Below, in pieces: positions 51,011-61,893 of a stretch of DNA of 64,000 nt; within the stretch, counting starts at the first letter, position 1; each line of letters starts with the position of its first letter. The position numbers and the translations under genes were made by a program. Origin of the DNA: Methylobacterium sp. J-030 (GTDB lineage: Bacteria; Pseudomonadota; Alphaproteobacteria; Rhizobiales; Beijerinckiaceae); assembly GCF_022829545.1 (NCBI RefSeq), contig NZ_JAKSYM010000371.1, positions 54,645 to 118,644 of the forward strand, written 5' to 3'. The notes under the pieces are model-generated. The model worked only from the letters and a program-made list of their open reading frames with translations. It did not search any database and was not told where the DNA came from.

Positions 51011-54000
51011 TCAGTTTCGTTCGGCGGCCAGGAGACGATCGAGGCTCGCCTCCATGGCGGCCGCCACCGCACCGGTGGACAGCCGCTCGCGGATGCGCGT
51101 CCGGGCCGCCGCACCGATCCGGGCCGCGTCCCCGCCGGTCACCGCCCGGGCCGCGTCGGTGAGTGCCCGGGTGAGGTCGACCTCGTCCACCTGGCCCCAC
51201 TCGGCGCCGCGCAGGTACGGTCCGTAGGTCTGGTCGAGGGCGGTGACCTCGGCCTTCACGGGGAAGCCGCAGGTGGCGTCGAGGAAGTCGCGGCAGCCGC
51301 CGTAATCGGTGGCGACCACGACCTTGCCCATCTCCATCGCCTCGGCGATCGTCAGGCCGAACCCTTCGGAGGAATGCGACGAGGCGTAGACCGCGCAGAG
51401 TTCGAACAGGGCGCCGAGCTCGTTCTGGGAGAGCGGCTGGTCGATCACCACCACGTCGCCGGACGTGCCGACGAGGTCGAGGAGCTTCCTGCCTTCGTCC
51501 GGCAGGTCGAAGACGTGCTTGGTCTTGAGCACGAGCTGCCAGCCCGCCTTCCCCAGCCCCGCCGCCCGGAAGGCCCGGATCAGCGCGTGCGGGTTCTTGC
51601 GGGCGAGGTAGCTCGACCCGTCGAAGGCGTAGAGGATCACCCGCTTGGCCGGATCGATCGCGAAGGCCTTGCGCAGGTTCGCCTTGGCGGCGGCGCTCGC
51701 GGGCTCCCCCGCCTCGTTCTCGACCACGTAGGGCACGACATCGACCGGGATGTCGGTGATCTGCCGGAAGATCGCCGCGCAGAACTCGGTCGGCGCCCAG
51801 ATCGCGTCGAGCCCGTCGACGGTGGGCAGCCAGCCGCCCGGCACGTGGGAGGTCTCCCACACGAACAGCCCGATCTTGAGCCGGGCCTGCGCGGCGATGT
51901 CCTGCTGCGCGTCGCTCATGAGCGAATGCCAGCTGTCGCCGTTGAAATGCACCAGGGCGACATTTGCCGCGCCCGAGAAGGTCCGGGCCTGCCAGGCCGG
52001 CGCCACCCGGGCGTGGACGTGGAACGGCCGCTCCATCGGATGGACGTTCAGCGCGAAGGGCGCCCGGTGGAGCGCGCGGGCGTAGCTGCGGGCCGCGACG
52101 CCGAGGCCGTTGGCGTAGTTCATCGGCGCGATGTACGAGACGCGCAACGGCCGCTGCGGCCCCCGGGGCCTTCGCAGATCCGCCCAGATCCTGGCGCCCG
52201 GATACGAGTAGGTCACGTCGAGCCGGTCGAGATCGAAGCCGCGCTCCGCGATCGCCTCCCGCACCGCCGTCCCGCCGATCGCGGCGTGCTCGCCGAGCAG
52301 CGAGCGCTTCACGAACGGGAAGCCCTGGGCCAGCATGTTCTCCCAGTCGAACAGGGTGCGGTTGTTGCGCGGGTCGTTGACCAGCGACATGTGCTTGTTC
52401 TGCGCCGAGAACAGGCTGCGCATCCCAAGCCCCGCCGCCCGCATCCGCTGCGAGAAGGTCAGCTCGTACTCGGTGATCACCGAATTCTTGTCCGGCCAGT
52501 TCGCGACCGACAGGAGGAAGTGGTTGAACGCGTAAGACGAGAGGCAGCGCCGCTTCAGCGCCAGGAAGAAGCTCTGGAGGTGATGCGAGTAGTAGAAATT
52601 GTCGGCGAGCCCGATCACCGCCTCGGGGAACGCGTCGATCTTCGTGAGCAGCGCGGCGAAATCGCTTCCCGACAGGGGGCCGACGAGGCTGTCGTTGGCC
52701 AGATACAGGGTTTCCGAGTCGAGGAGATCGACGTCCTCCAGCAGGACATGCGCCCAGGCGGCGAAATCGAATCCCTTGTTCTCGCGCAGATAGACGGAGG
52801 CGCACAGATCCAGGATCGCCTGCGGCACGGCGTTCTTGTGCTGGTCGGCGGCGATGATCAGGACGATGTCGGCCCCGTTCTCCGCGAAGGCCTTCAGGTA
52901 GGGCTCCACGTGGCCGCGGATCCGCCCCTCCGGGCAGTGGGTGATGAACAGGGCCGTACGGGTGTGCCGGCGCGGCTCGCGCTTCAGGCAGGCGAGGCGG
53001 GCATCGGACGCCTCCGGCACCGCGGCACCGGGGACGCGGCGGGTGAGCCGCCCCGCCTCCAGACCGGTCAATACGTAATCGACCAGCGGGTTGAGCCCGA
53101 GGGCGGCGACCTTCGGGTAACGGGCGAGATACCAGGGCGCGTCGAAACGCGGCGACGGGCTGGTGCTGCGCCCGCCATCCGCGAGGAAGTGCACCAGCGG
53201 GTTCCGCCCATCCGGGTCATCGGTCGAGGGGGTCGCCAAGTAGGTCTCGGCGTACCAGCGCGTGTCGAACCAGGGGCTGGGATCGAGCCCCTCGTCCGCC
53301 CCGTGCTCGAGGTAATGGACCAGGGGGTTGAGGGCATCGGCCCGCACGGCGGCGGATTGGGCAGCATACCAGTCGGGATCGAACAGCGGGTGGGGTGCGT
53401 AGCGGCGGTAGCCGCCCGCCATCACGTAGTGCTCCAGGGGCTCGAGCCCGCTGGTCTCGGCCTCGCGACAGCGGGTGCGGTAGAACTCCGCGTCGAAGAC
53501 CCCGGCGCGGCGGATCAGGTCCACGTGCCGCGACAGGCCGGCGAACTCTTCGGGGTTGCGCAGGTAGCCCTGCTTCCGGCCGGTCTCGTAATAATGGGCG
53601 AGCGCGTTGCCGCCCGCTGAGCGGGCATCCGGGTAGCGGGACAGATACCAGGCGGTGTCGAACAGCGGCGACGGGTCGGTGTCGGGGTGGGCCAGGAAGT
53701 GCAGGAACGCCCGGCCGCGCTGCTCCGCGCCGCCGAGATAGCGCTCGGCGTACCAGTCCGGATCGAACAGCGGATTGGGGCGGATCCCCGCCGCGGCGCC
53801 GCGGTCGCGGTAGTGAAGCACCGGGTTGATGCCCTCGCCCCGGAGCCCGGGGACGGAATCGAGGTAGAGGTCGCCGTGGAACAGCGGATGCGGCCAGCGC
53901 CCCTCGCGGCCGCCATGGACCGCGTAGTGCACCACCGGATCAATCCCCTCGCCGACCACGTCGGGGTAGCGCCTGGCGTACCAGGCCGGATCGAACAGGC

Positions 54001-54154
54001 CCGAGGCCCTGACCGCCTGGATGAGATCCGCCTGCCGAGGCTCGCCGCGGCGGCGGCCGAGGCGCCGGGTCAGCGGACGTGCGAGCGATTGAGCCGCCCC
54101 GGCGAGGCCGGCCTTCTCCGACGATCCGGCGGCGAACACATCTCGAAGGCGCAT
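51011..54154 (-). CDS. Large RgpF-like/GT4 glycosyltransferase with eight N-terminal repeats
   Basis: A 1047-residue multidomain protein. Residues about 53-372 are eight imperfect repeats of 38-42 residues, each starting like LFDPDWYAERYPD and ending NPLVHYLEHG (starts near 53, 91, 129, 164, 219, 257, 295 and 336). Residues about 398-660 match rhamnan-synthesis protein F (THCPEGRIRGHVEPYLKA, RENKGFDFAAW, YLANDSLVGPL). Residues about 700-1047 form a GT4-type transferase with RVILYAFDGSSYLARKNPHALIRAF and SHSSEGFGLTIAEAMEMG. It probably assembles surface polysaccharide; the repeats may bind a membrane partner or glycan. ATG 54154 lies in front of the first repeat. Confidence 0.87.
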   Translation of the reverse strand: MRLRDVFAAGSSEKAGLAGAAQSLARPLTRRLGRRRGEPRQADLIQAVRASGLFDPAWYARRYPDVVGEGIDPVVHYAVHGGREGRWPHPLFHGDLYLDSVPGLRGEGINPVLHYRDRGAAAGIRPNPLFDPDWYAERYLGGAEQRGRAFLHFLAHPDTDPSPLFDTAWYLSRYPDARSAGGNALAHYYETGRKQGYLRNPEEFAGLSRHVDLIRRAGVFDAEFYRTRCREAETSGLEPLEHYVMAGGYRRYAPHPLFDPDWYAAQSAAVRADALNPLVHYLEHGADEGLDPSPWFDTRWYAETYLATPSTDDPDGRNPLVHFLADGGRSTSPSPRFDAPWYLARYPKVAALGLNPLVDYVLTGLEAGRLTRRVPGAAVPEASDARLACLKREPRRHTRTALFITHCPEGRIRGHVEPYLKAFAENGADIVLIIAADQHKNAVPQAILDLCASVYLRENKGFDFAAWAHVLLEDVDLLDSETLYLANDSLVGPLSGSDFAALLTKIDAFPEAVIGLADNFYYSHHLQSFFLALKRRCLSSYAFNHFLLSVANWPDKNSVITEYELTFSQRMRAAGLGMRSLFSAQNKHMSLVNDPRNNRTLFDWENMLAQGFPFVKRSLLGEHAAIGGTAVREAIAERGFDLDRLDVTYSYPGARIWADLRRPRGPQRPLRVSYIAPMNYANGLGVAARSYARALHRAPFALNVHPMERPFHVHARVAPAWQARTFSGAANVALVHFNGDSWHSLMSDAQQDIAAQARLKIGLFVWETSHVPGGWLPTVDGLDAIWAPTEFCAAIFRQITDIPVDVVPYVVENEAGEPASAAAKANLRKAFAIDPAKRVILYAFDGSSYLARKNPHALIRAFRAAGLGKAGWQLVLKTKHVFDLPDEGRKLLDLVGTSGDVVVIDQPLSQNELGALFELCAVYASSHSSEGFGLTIAEAMEMGKVVVATDYGGCRDFLDATCGFPVKAEVTALDQTYGPYLRGAEWGQVDEVDLTRALTDAARAVTGGDAARIGAAARTRIRERLSTGAVAAAMEASLDRLLAAERN

Positions 54155-54334
54155 GGTCAGGTCCGGATACGCGGGAAGCCCGTGCAGCTGCCCACGCCGC
54201 GATCCGCGAGAGACATCAGGGGAAATCGGCCGGTCCGGCGGTCGCGGGCGGGACCGCCCCGGCTTGGGCGCCTTCCTAATGGTCCGGGTCGCCGACGCCA
54301 AGAGCCGGGGCGAGCAGAGCCGCTTCGCCGCGCG

Positions 54335-54470
54335 TTCCGGTGCTCGGTCCCGGATCAGGTTTCGCTGTCGCTTCACCTGTCCGGGAAAGGGGCGGTGCAG
54401 GATGAAACGCTCCCCTTTCCCGGGCGCCTGGAGCGTCGGCGGAATGCGACCCGGGAGCCAGCACGGGACT
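54335..54470. repeat. Family B inverted repeat (CCGGGAAAGGGG arms), copy 1
   Basis: This element fills the middle of the 470 bp gap 54155-54624 between the divergent glycan and MoxR genes. CCGGGAAAGGGG (54381-54392) pairs with CCCCTTTCCCGG (54412-54423), and weaker flanking arms extend the pairing for about 45 bp on each side. The same arm sequences occur in the opposite arrangement at 59441-59600. The remaining gap (54155-54334, 54471-54624) must hold both promoters, but none could be defined. Confidence 0.65.
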
Positions 54471-54624
54471 CGCCGCGAAGGGGTTCCCCGGAGTCGAGCC
54501 TCCGGGCGTGCCGCCCAAAAAGCGTGCGGCGATCCCGACCTTGCCAGCCCGGTACCATCCGCCCACACTATCCGGATTGATCCGCGGGCCTTTCCGGACG
54601 CCCGTGCAGGAGATGGATAGCGGC

Positions 54625-55629
<1,005 letters not shown>

Positions 55630-55631
55630 CC

Positions 55632-56543
55632 TTGGTTGGAACCCACGCCCTCGAGTCGGGCAGGCGCACCCCCGGCCGGCGCGAGAGCGAGGGCGCGACC
55701 GCCCTGTCGGAAAAAATGCCCCGCCTCGTGCTGGAGGCGCGGCGCGTGTCGAGCCTGCTGGCCCATGGCCTCCACGGCCGTCGCCGGGCCGGGCCGGGCG
55801 AGAGTTTCTGGCAGTTCCGCCCCTTCATCACCGGAGAGGCCGCCGCGCGGGTCGACTGGCGCCGCTCGGCCCGGGACGACCGGCTCTACGTGCGCGAACG
55901 CGAATGGGAGGCGGCCCACAACATCTGGCTCTGGATCGACCGCTCGGCCTCCATGGGCTTTTCTTCGGACTTGGCCTCGGCGCCGAAGGTCGAGCGCGCG
56001 CTCATCCTCGGGCTGGCGCTGGCCGACGCCTTCGTGGAGGGCGGCGAGCGGGTGGGCCTCCTCGGGCTGACCCGGGCCAGCGCGTCCCGTGGGATCGTCG
56101 AGCGGCTGGCACAGGCGCTGGTCGCCGACACGGCCGGCCTGACCCAGGATCTGCCGCCGCAGGCGAGCCCCGCCCGGTTCGACGAGGTGGTGCTGATCGG
56201 CGACTTCCTCACCGCGCCCGACCGGATCGCGGCCTCCGTGCAGAGCCTCGCGGGCCGCGGCAGCCGCGGCCACCTGCTGATGGTCGCGGATCCGATCGAG
56301 GAGACGTTCCCGTTCACCGGTCAGGCGGTGCTGCACGACCTCGAAGGCAGCCTCAGCCTCGATATCGGCGACGCCGACGCCTGGGGGACGCGCTACCGCG
56401 CCCGGATCGCCGAGCACCGGGCCGCCCTGGCGTCCATCGCCCGCGGCCAGGGCTGGACGCTGACGATCCACCGCACGGACCGGCCGGCGAGCGAGGCGGC
56501 CCTGCGGCTCGCCACGCTGATCGCCGCCCGCGGCACGGAATGA
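55632..56543 (+). CDS. DUF58 domain protein (VWA-like)
   Basis: A 303-residue protein of the DUF58 family. The core contains GPGESFWQFRPFITGE, RVDWRRSARDDRLYVRERE and a VWA-type metal site DRSASM (in IWLWIDRSASMGF). These proteins are paired with MoxR ATPases and are thought to act in assembly of envelope or metal-containing complexes. The start is TTG 55632, 2 bp after the MoxR stop, and there is no in-frame ATG before the domain; coupling to MoxR is therefore likely. No membrane helix is seen. Confidence 0.9.
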   Translation: MVGTHALESGRRTPGRRESEGATALSEKMPRLVLEARRVSSLLAHGLHGRRRAGPGESFWQFRPFITGEAAARVDWRRSARDDRLYVREREWEAAHNIWLWIDRSASMGFSSDLASAPKVERALILGLALADAFVEGGERVGLLGLTRASASRGIVERLAQALVADTAGLTQDLPPQASPARFDEVVLIGDFLTAPDRIAASVQSLAGRGSRGHLLMVADPIEETFPFTGQAVLHDLEGSLSLDIGDADAWGTRYRARIAEHRAALASIARGQGWTLTIHRTDRPASEAALRLATLIAARGTE

Positions 56544-56550
56544 GGCCGCC

Positions 56551-59370
56551 ATGCTGGGTCTGACCTTCGCGGCGCCCCTGGCGCTCGCCGCCCTGATCGG
56601 CCTGCCGGCCCTGTGGTTCCTGCTGCGGGTGACCCCGCCGCGCCCGCGGCGCATCAATTTCCCGCCGCTCAAGCTCGTCGCCGACCTGATCCCGCAGCGC
56701 CAGACCCCGGCGCGCACCCCGCCCTGGCTGCTGATCCTCCGGCTCCTGATCGCCGCCGCGCTGATCCTGGCGGTGGCCGGGCCGGTCTGGAACGCCGGGG
56801 GCATCGGGGCCGGGGGCGGACGCAGCGCGCTCCTCGTGCTCCTCGACAACGGCTTCCCCGCCGCCCACGACTGGCGCGACCGCCTGCGGGTCGCCACCGA
56901 CGCCGTGGAAGGCGCGGCCCGTGACGGCCGTCCGGTGGCGGTGATCGGGCTGGCCGACGCACCGGCGGCCTTCGAGGCGAAGACGCCGGCCGCCGCCCTG
57001 GAACGCCTGCGCGCCCTCGCACCGCGCCCGATCCTGCCCGCCCGCGACGCGCATCTCGCCGCGATCGAGACCTTCCTGGACAAGAACCGGGGCGCCGGCC
57101 TCGTCTGGATCAGCGACGGCGTCGAAGGCGCCAGTGACACGCGCTTCGCCAAGGGCCTCGCCGACCTCGCCGGCGACAAGGGCGCCGCGCTGACGATCCT
57201 GCGCGCCGACAGGCCGCCGGCTTTGGCCCTCACCGCCACCGAGAATGCCGGCAAGCTCGTCACTCACGCCCTGCGGGCGGCTCCGAACGGGCGCGATACG
57301 GGCGTGATCCGGGCCCTCGACCAGAAGGGCCTGCCGCTGGCTGAGCGCGATTTCGCCTTCGCGGCCGACGCCACCGAGGCGGAGGCGACCTTCGAGCTGC
57401 CGGTGGAGCTGCGCAACAGCATCAGCCGCCTGGAGATCGCGGGCGAGCGCTCGGCCGGGGCCGTGGTGCTGCAGGACGAGCGCGGCAAGCGGCGCCGGGT
57501 CGGCCTGGTCTTTGGCGGCACCCTCGATCAGGCCCAGCCGCTGCTGGCGCCGACCTACTACCTCGCCCGGGCGCTCCAGCCCTTCGCGGACGTGCAGGAG
57601 CCCCGCGGCGCCAAGGGCACGGCGGAATCGATCAACCAGCTCCTCGACAATCAGGTCTCGGTCCTCGTGCTGGCCGATGTCGGGGCCCTCGACGAGAAGA
57701 CCACCGCCCGGATCGAGAGCTTCGTGAAGGAGGGCGGGATGCTCCTGCGCTTCGCCGGCCCCCGGCTCGCCGCAGGCAACGATCCGCTGGTGCCGGTGCG
57801 CCTGCGCCGGGGCGGCCGGACGCTCGGCGGCACCCTGTCCTGGGACAGTCCGAAGACGCTGGCGCCCTTCCCGCCCGAGAGCCCGTTCGCGGGCCTGACG
57901 CCGCCGGCCGATATCGGCGTGCGCCGCCAGATCCTGGCCGAGCCCGACGGCGACCTGCCGAACCGCACCTGGGCCTCGCTCCAGGACGGCACGCCGATCG
58001 TCACCGCGCAGAAGCGCGGCTTGGGCACGATCGTGCTGTTCCACGTCACCGCCGACACGACGTGGTCGAACCTGCCGCTCTCCGGCCTGTTCATCGATAT
58101 GCTCCGGCGCGTCGTGGCGCTGGCCGGCGCCTCGGCGCCCGCCCAGGGCGAGGCGCCGCGGGCAGCCGCGCCGGTCCTCGCCCCGCGGGTGACGCTGGAC
58201 GGGTTCGGGGCGCTGGGTTCGCCCCCGGCCTCGGCCACCGCGGTCTCGGCCGATTACGCCGACCGGGCGACCATGGAGCATCCGCCGGGCTTCTACGGCC
58301 CGCCGGACGGAGGCATCAGCGTGAACGCCCTCAAACCCGACGACCGGCTGAAGCCCCTCGACACCGCCGCCCTCGACGGCGCCCGGTTCGGGTCGCTCGC
58401 CGGGGCCGCGACCGTCGATCTGCGCCCGGGTCTGTTCACCCTGGCGCTGCTGCTCCTCGCCCTCGATACCCTGGCGGGGCTGTGGCTCGGCGGCTTCCTG
58501 CGCCGGGGCGGCCTCGCGTCCCGCCTGCGCGGGCGCCCGGCGGCGCTGGCCCTCGCGGGCGCCGTCCTGCTGGCGAGCCTGCCGGCTTTCCCCGTCCGCG
58601 CCGAGGAGCCGGCGGTCAACCGGCCGAACGGCATCGAATCCGCCCTCGTCACGCGGCTCGCCTACGTGATCACGGGCGACGCCGCCGTCGACGAGGCGAG
58701 CCGCACCGGTCTCACGGGCCTGACCCAGATGCTGGCCACCCGCACCGCCCTGGAGCCGGGCGAGCCCGCCGGCATCGACCCCGCCAAGGACGAGCTGGCC
58801 TTCTATCCGCTGATCTACTGGCCGATCGCGCCCTCCCGGCCGCAGCCCTCGGAGACGGCGATCCGCAAGATCGACGCGTTCATGCGCAACGGCGGCACAG
58901 TCCTGTTCGACACCCGCGACGCGCTCACCGCCCGCCCGGGCGGGCCGCCGACCCCGGAGGCCGCGTATCTGCGCACGATGCTGGCGACGCTCGAAGTGCC
59001 GGAGCTGGAGCCGGTGCCCCTCGACCACGTGCTCACCAAGGCGTTCTACCTCGTGGACAGTTTCCCGGGCCGCTACGCCACGGGCCAGACCTGGGTCGAG
59101 GCCCTGCCCCCGGCGGCCGAGGGCGCCGAGCGCCGGCCGGCCCGGGCCGGCGACGGGGTGAGCCCGATCATCATCACCGGCAACGACCTCGCCGCCGCCT
59201 GGGCGATCGACCGCAGGGGCGAGCCGCTCTATCCGGTGGTCGGCGGCGACCAGCGCCAGCGCGAGATGGCGTTCCGCGGGGGCGTCAACATCGTGATGTA
59301 CACGCTCACCGGCAACTACAAGGCGGATCAGGTGCACGTGCCCGCGCTGCTGGAGCGGCTGGGACAGTGA
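56551..59370 (+). CDS. DUF4159/BatA-like membrane protein
   Basis: A 939-residue inner-membrane protein. Two N-terminal helices (about 6-26 and 58-80) surround the BatA-type motif RRINFPPLKLVADLIPQR. A large periplasmic/soluble region contains a VWA-like strand (SALLVLLDNGFPA). Two further hydrophobic stretches (about 632-650 and 665-690) precede the C-terminal DUF4159 domain, recognisable by ELAFYPLIYWPIAPS, GTVLFDTRD and GGVNIVMYTLTGNYK. DUF4159 is a class I glutamine-amidotransferase-like fold of unknown role. It is 7 bp downstream of DUF58. Confidence 0.88.
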   Translation: MLGLTFAAPLALAALIGLPALWFLLRVTPPRPRRINFPPLKLVADLIPQRQTPARTPPWLLILRLLIAAALILAVAGPVWNAGGIGAGGGRSALLVLLDNGFPAAHDWRDRLRVATDAVEGAARDGRPVAVIGLADAPAAFEAKTPAAALERLRALAPRPILPARDAHLAAIETFLDKNRGAGLVWISDGVEGASDTRFAKGLADLAGDKGAALTILRADRPPALALTATENAGKLVTHALRAAPNGRDTGVIRALDQKGLPLAERDFAFAADATEAEATFELPVELRNSISRLEIAGERSAGAVVLQDERGKRRRVGLVFGGTLDQAQPLLAPTYYLARALQPFADVQEPRGAKGTAESINQLLDNQVSVLVLADVGALDEKTTARIESFVKEGGMLLRFAGPRLAAGNDPLVPVRLRRGGRTLGGTLSWDSPKTLAPFPPESPFAGLTPPADIGVRRQILAEPDGDLPNRTWASLQDGTPIVTAQKRGLGTIVLFHVTADTTWSNLPLSGLFIDMLRRVVALAGASAPAQGEAPRAAAPVLAPRVTLDGFGALGSPPASATAVSADYADRATMEHPPGFYGPPDGGISVNALKPDDRLKPLDTAALDGARFGSLAGAATVDLRPGLFTLALLLLALDTLAGLWLGGFLRRGGLASRLRGRPAALALAGAVLLASLPAFPVRAEEPAVNRPNGIESALVTRLAYVITGDAAVDEASRTGLTGLTQMLATRTALEPGEPAGIDPAKDELAFYPLIYWPIAPSRPQPSETAIRKIDAFMRNGGTVLFDTRDALTARPGGPPTPEAAYLRTMLATLEVPELEPVPLDHVLTKAFYLVDSFPGRYATGQTWVEALPPAAEGAERRPARAGDGVSPIIITGNDLAAAWAIDRRGEPLYPVVGGDQRQREMAFRGGVNIVMYTLTGNYKADQVHVPALLERLGQ

Positions 59371-59440
59371 CCTTTTTAAATACTCAGATCGGCGACTTAT
59401 CGCCCGCTCCCGCGCTGCGGAGGAATCCGCTTCTGACACA

Positions 59441-59600
59441 CGCCCCTTTCCCGGACGCCTGGAACGCAGTGGAAGGCGATCCGGGACCCGGCATGGAAGG
59501 TGCCGCGCAGCGGCACCGTATGAGCCATCCGGACGCTGCGCGCCGTCCTGTGCTGGATCCCGGGTCGCCCTCCGCTGACGCTCCACGCGCCCGGGAAAGG
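59441..59600. repeat. Family B inverted repeat (CCGGGAAAGGGG arms), copy 2
   Basis: A 160 bp element inside the 271 bp between the DUF4159 and VWA genes. The left end CCCCTTTCCCGG (59443-59454) and the right end CCCGGGAAAGGG (near 59590-59601) pair, and arms of about 45 bp are roughly 80% complementary. An inner hairpin GTGCCGCGCAGCGGCAC (59500-59516) forms the tip. It interrupts an otherwise tight operon and could act as an mRNA-stability or termination element. Confidence 0.7.
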
Positions 59601-59641
59601 GCTGGCGCCTGGACGATCCAAGTCCGTGAGGCCGGACCATC

Positions 59642-61726
59642 ATGCTGAGCCTCAGCTTCACCCCCCTCCTCCCCTGGCCGGCCATCGCCGTGCTGGGGGT
59701 GATCGTCGCCGTGCTGGCGGTGTTCGCCGTGCTGGCCCGGGGCCGGACCGCGTGGCTGCGCGTCCTCGTCCTTGCTTTGGTGCTAGCGGCGCTCACCAAC
59801 CCGGCCCTGGTCCACGAGGACCGCGAGCCCGTGAAGGACATCGCGGCCATCGTGGTCGACCGCTCGGGCTCGCAGGCTCTCGGCGACCGCCCGCAGATGA
59901 CCGACGCGGTCCGCGCCGAGCTGCAGCGCCGGTTCGGAGCGCTCGCCAATATCGAGACGCGCTTCATCGACGTGCCCGACACCAAGGACGGCGACGACGG
60001 CACCAAGCTGTTCACGGCTTTGAGCCAGGCGCTGGCCGACGTCCCGCCCGAGCGGCTCGCCGGCATCGTGATGCTCACCGACGGCGTAGTCCACGACATC
60101 CCGGCCTCGATGGCCCAGCTCGGCATCAAGGCGCCGCTCCACGTCCTCGTCACCGGGCACCCGGACGAGCGCGACCGGCAGATCAAGCTGCTTGAGGCCC
60201 CCCGCTTCGGCATCGTCGGCAAGGACCTGACGATCCGCGCCGAGGTGATGGAGCGCGGTGGCACAGGTCACGCGGTCGTCACCGTCCGCCGCGACGGCGA
60301 GGAGATCGGCCGGCGGGACGTCGCCACCGACAAGCCGTTCTCCCTGACCACCCGGATCGAGCATGGCGGCCCGAACGTCGTGGAAATCGAGGTCGAGCCG
60401 CTGCCGGGCGAGCTGACCACCGTCAACAACCGCGCGGTGCTGCCGATCGAGGGCATCCGCGAGAAGCTGCGGGTGCTGCTCGTCTCGGGCGAGCCGCACC
60501 AGGGCGAGCGGACGTGGCGCAACCTGCTGAAGTCCGACGCCAACGTCGATCTCGTCCACTTCACCATCCTGCGCCCGCCGGAGAAGCAGGACGGCACGCC
60601 GATCTCCGAACTCTCCCTGATCGCCTTCCCGACGCGCGAGCTGTTCGTCCAGAAGATCAAGGATTTCGACCTGATCATCTTCGACCGCTACGCCAACCAG
60701 AGCGTGCTGCCGCAGGCCTATTTCGACAACATCGTCCGCTATGTCCGGGAAGGTGGGGCCCTGCTGATCGCGGCAGGCCCCGAATTCGCCGGCCCGGCGA
60801 GCCTCGCCCGCACCCGGCTCGCCGGCATCCTGCCGGGCGATCCGGACGGGCGGGTCGTCGAGAAGCCCTACAAGGCGACGCCGACCCAGGTCGGCCAGCG
60901 CCACCCGGTGACCCGTGCCCTGCCGGGCTCGGACGCGAGCCCCCCGGCCTGGGGCGACTGGCTGCGGATCATCGAGGCGCGCACGCGGCCCGGCATCCAG
61001 CCGATCCTGTCGGGGGCCGAGGGCCTGCCGCTGCTCGCCCTGTCGCGGGAGGACAAAGGCCGCGTCGCCCTGCTGCTGTCGGACCACGCCTGGCTCTGGG
61101 CCCGGGGCTACCAGGAGGGCGGCCCCTATCTCGATCTGCTCCGTCGCCTCGGTCACTGGCTGATGAAGGAGCCGGCCCTCGAAGAGGAGGCGCTGCGCGC
61201 CCAGACGACCGGCCACGGCCGCGAGGTGCGGGTCGAGCGCCAGACCATGGCCGATCAGGCCGAGCCGGTCACCGTCACCGGGCCGACCGGCAAGGTGACG
61301 ACGCTGACGCTCAAGCCCAGCGAGCCGGGTCTGTTCACCGCGACCTTCGACGCCGAGAGCCTCGGGTTGCACACGCTGCGCTCGGGCAATCTCGTGGCCT
61401 TCGTGAGTGTCGGTCCGGCCAACCCGCGCGAGCTCGCCGACGTGTTCAGCGACACCGAGCGCCTGAAGGCCGTGGCGGACGGCTCGGGGGGCTCGGTCCG
61501 CCGGGTCGCCGGCTCCGGAGGCGCCATCGACGTGCCGCGGCTCGCGGTGGTGCGCGGCGGACGGCTCTCGGGCGCGGACTGGATCGGCTTCCGGCCGAGC
61601 GACAGCGCCAACATCCGCGGCGTCGAGGTCTACCCGCTGGCGCTGGGCCTCGCGGCGCTCGCCGCCCTGGCCGCGGCGCTGCTCGCGATGTGGCTGGTGG
61701 AGGGACGGCGCGGGCGGGCGGTGTGA
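59642..61726 (+). CDS. VWA/GATase-like membrane protein of the MoxR operon
   Basis: A 694-residue membrane protein with two N-terminal helices (about 11-32 and 38-54), a VWA-like site (AIVVDRSGSQAL, a DxSxS metal motif), a central glutamine-amidotransferase-like domain (GEPHQGERTWRNLLKSDANVDLVHF, DLIIFDRYANQ, GGALLIAAGPEFAGP), and a C-terminal helix near residue 660-682. It likely works with the DUF58 and DUF4159 proteins and the MoxR ATPase as one envelope complex; its target is unknown. ATG 59642. The inverted repeat upstream separates it from DUF4159 by 271 bp, so independent expression is possible. Confidence 0.87.
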   Translation: MLSLSFTPLLPWPAIAVLGVIVAVLAVFAVLARGRTAWLRVLVLALVLAALTNPALVHEDREPVKDIAAIVVDRSGSQALGDRPQMTDAVRAELQRRFGALANIETRFIDVPDTKDGDDGTKLFTALSQALADVPPERLAGIVMLTDGVVHDIPASMAQLGIKAPLHVLVTGHPDERDRQIKLLEAPRFGIVGKDLTIRAEVMERGGTGHAVVTVRRDGEEIGRRDVATDKPFSLTTRIEHGGPNVVEIEVEPLPGELTTVNNRAVLPIEGIREKLRVLLVSGEPHQGERTWRNLLKSDANVDLVHFTILRPPEKQDGTPISELSLIAFPTRELFVQKIKDFDLIIFDRYANQSVLPQAYFDNIVRYVREGGALLIAAGPEFAGPASLARTRLAGILPGDPDGRVVEKPYKATPTQVGQRHPVTRALPGSDASPPAWGDWLRIIEARTRPGIQPILSGAEGLPLLALSREDKGRVALLLSDHAWLWARGYQEGGPYLDLLRRLGHWLMKEPALEEEALRAQTTGHGREVRVERQTMADQAEPVTVTGPTGKVTTLTLKPSEPGLFTATFDAESLGLHTLRSGNLVAFVSVGPANPRELADVFSDTERLKAVADGSGGSVRRVAGSGGAIDVPRLAVVRGGRLSGADWIGFRPSDSANIRGVEVYPLALGLAALAALAAALLAMWLVEGRRGRAV

Positions 61727-61755
61727 AGGAAATACCTCGCGGTGCATGCGGATTC

Positions 61756-61779
61756 CCCTCCCCCCTCTGCGGGGGAGGG
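61756..61779. repeat. C/G hairpin element with CTCTGC core
   Basis: CCCTCCCCC (61756-61764) pairs with GGGGGAGGG (61771-61779) around CCTCTGC-like loop bases, 30 bp after the VWA stop. Its core is nearly identical to the left arm of the 7476-7658 element. It may terminate the MoxR operon. Confidence 0.6.
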
Positions 61780-61893
61780 AGAAACCGCGCCTCCCGTGGC
61801 GCCGAAGCGCGTACGCGCTCGACGCGCGAGGCCCCCGCGGCCTATGAGGCTGGGCGAACGCCCGCGCCCCGACACAACGGAGACAGCCCGCCC

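Noticed and set aside
56353..60264. A 1303-residue open frame on the minus strand
   Set aside because: It is antisense to DUF58, DUF4159 and part of the VWA gene, all of which have clear domains; the antisense product is Arg/Gly/Gln-rich with none.
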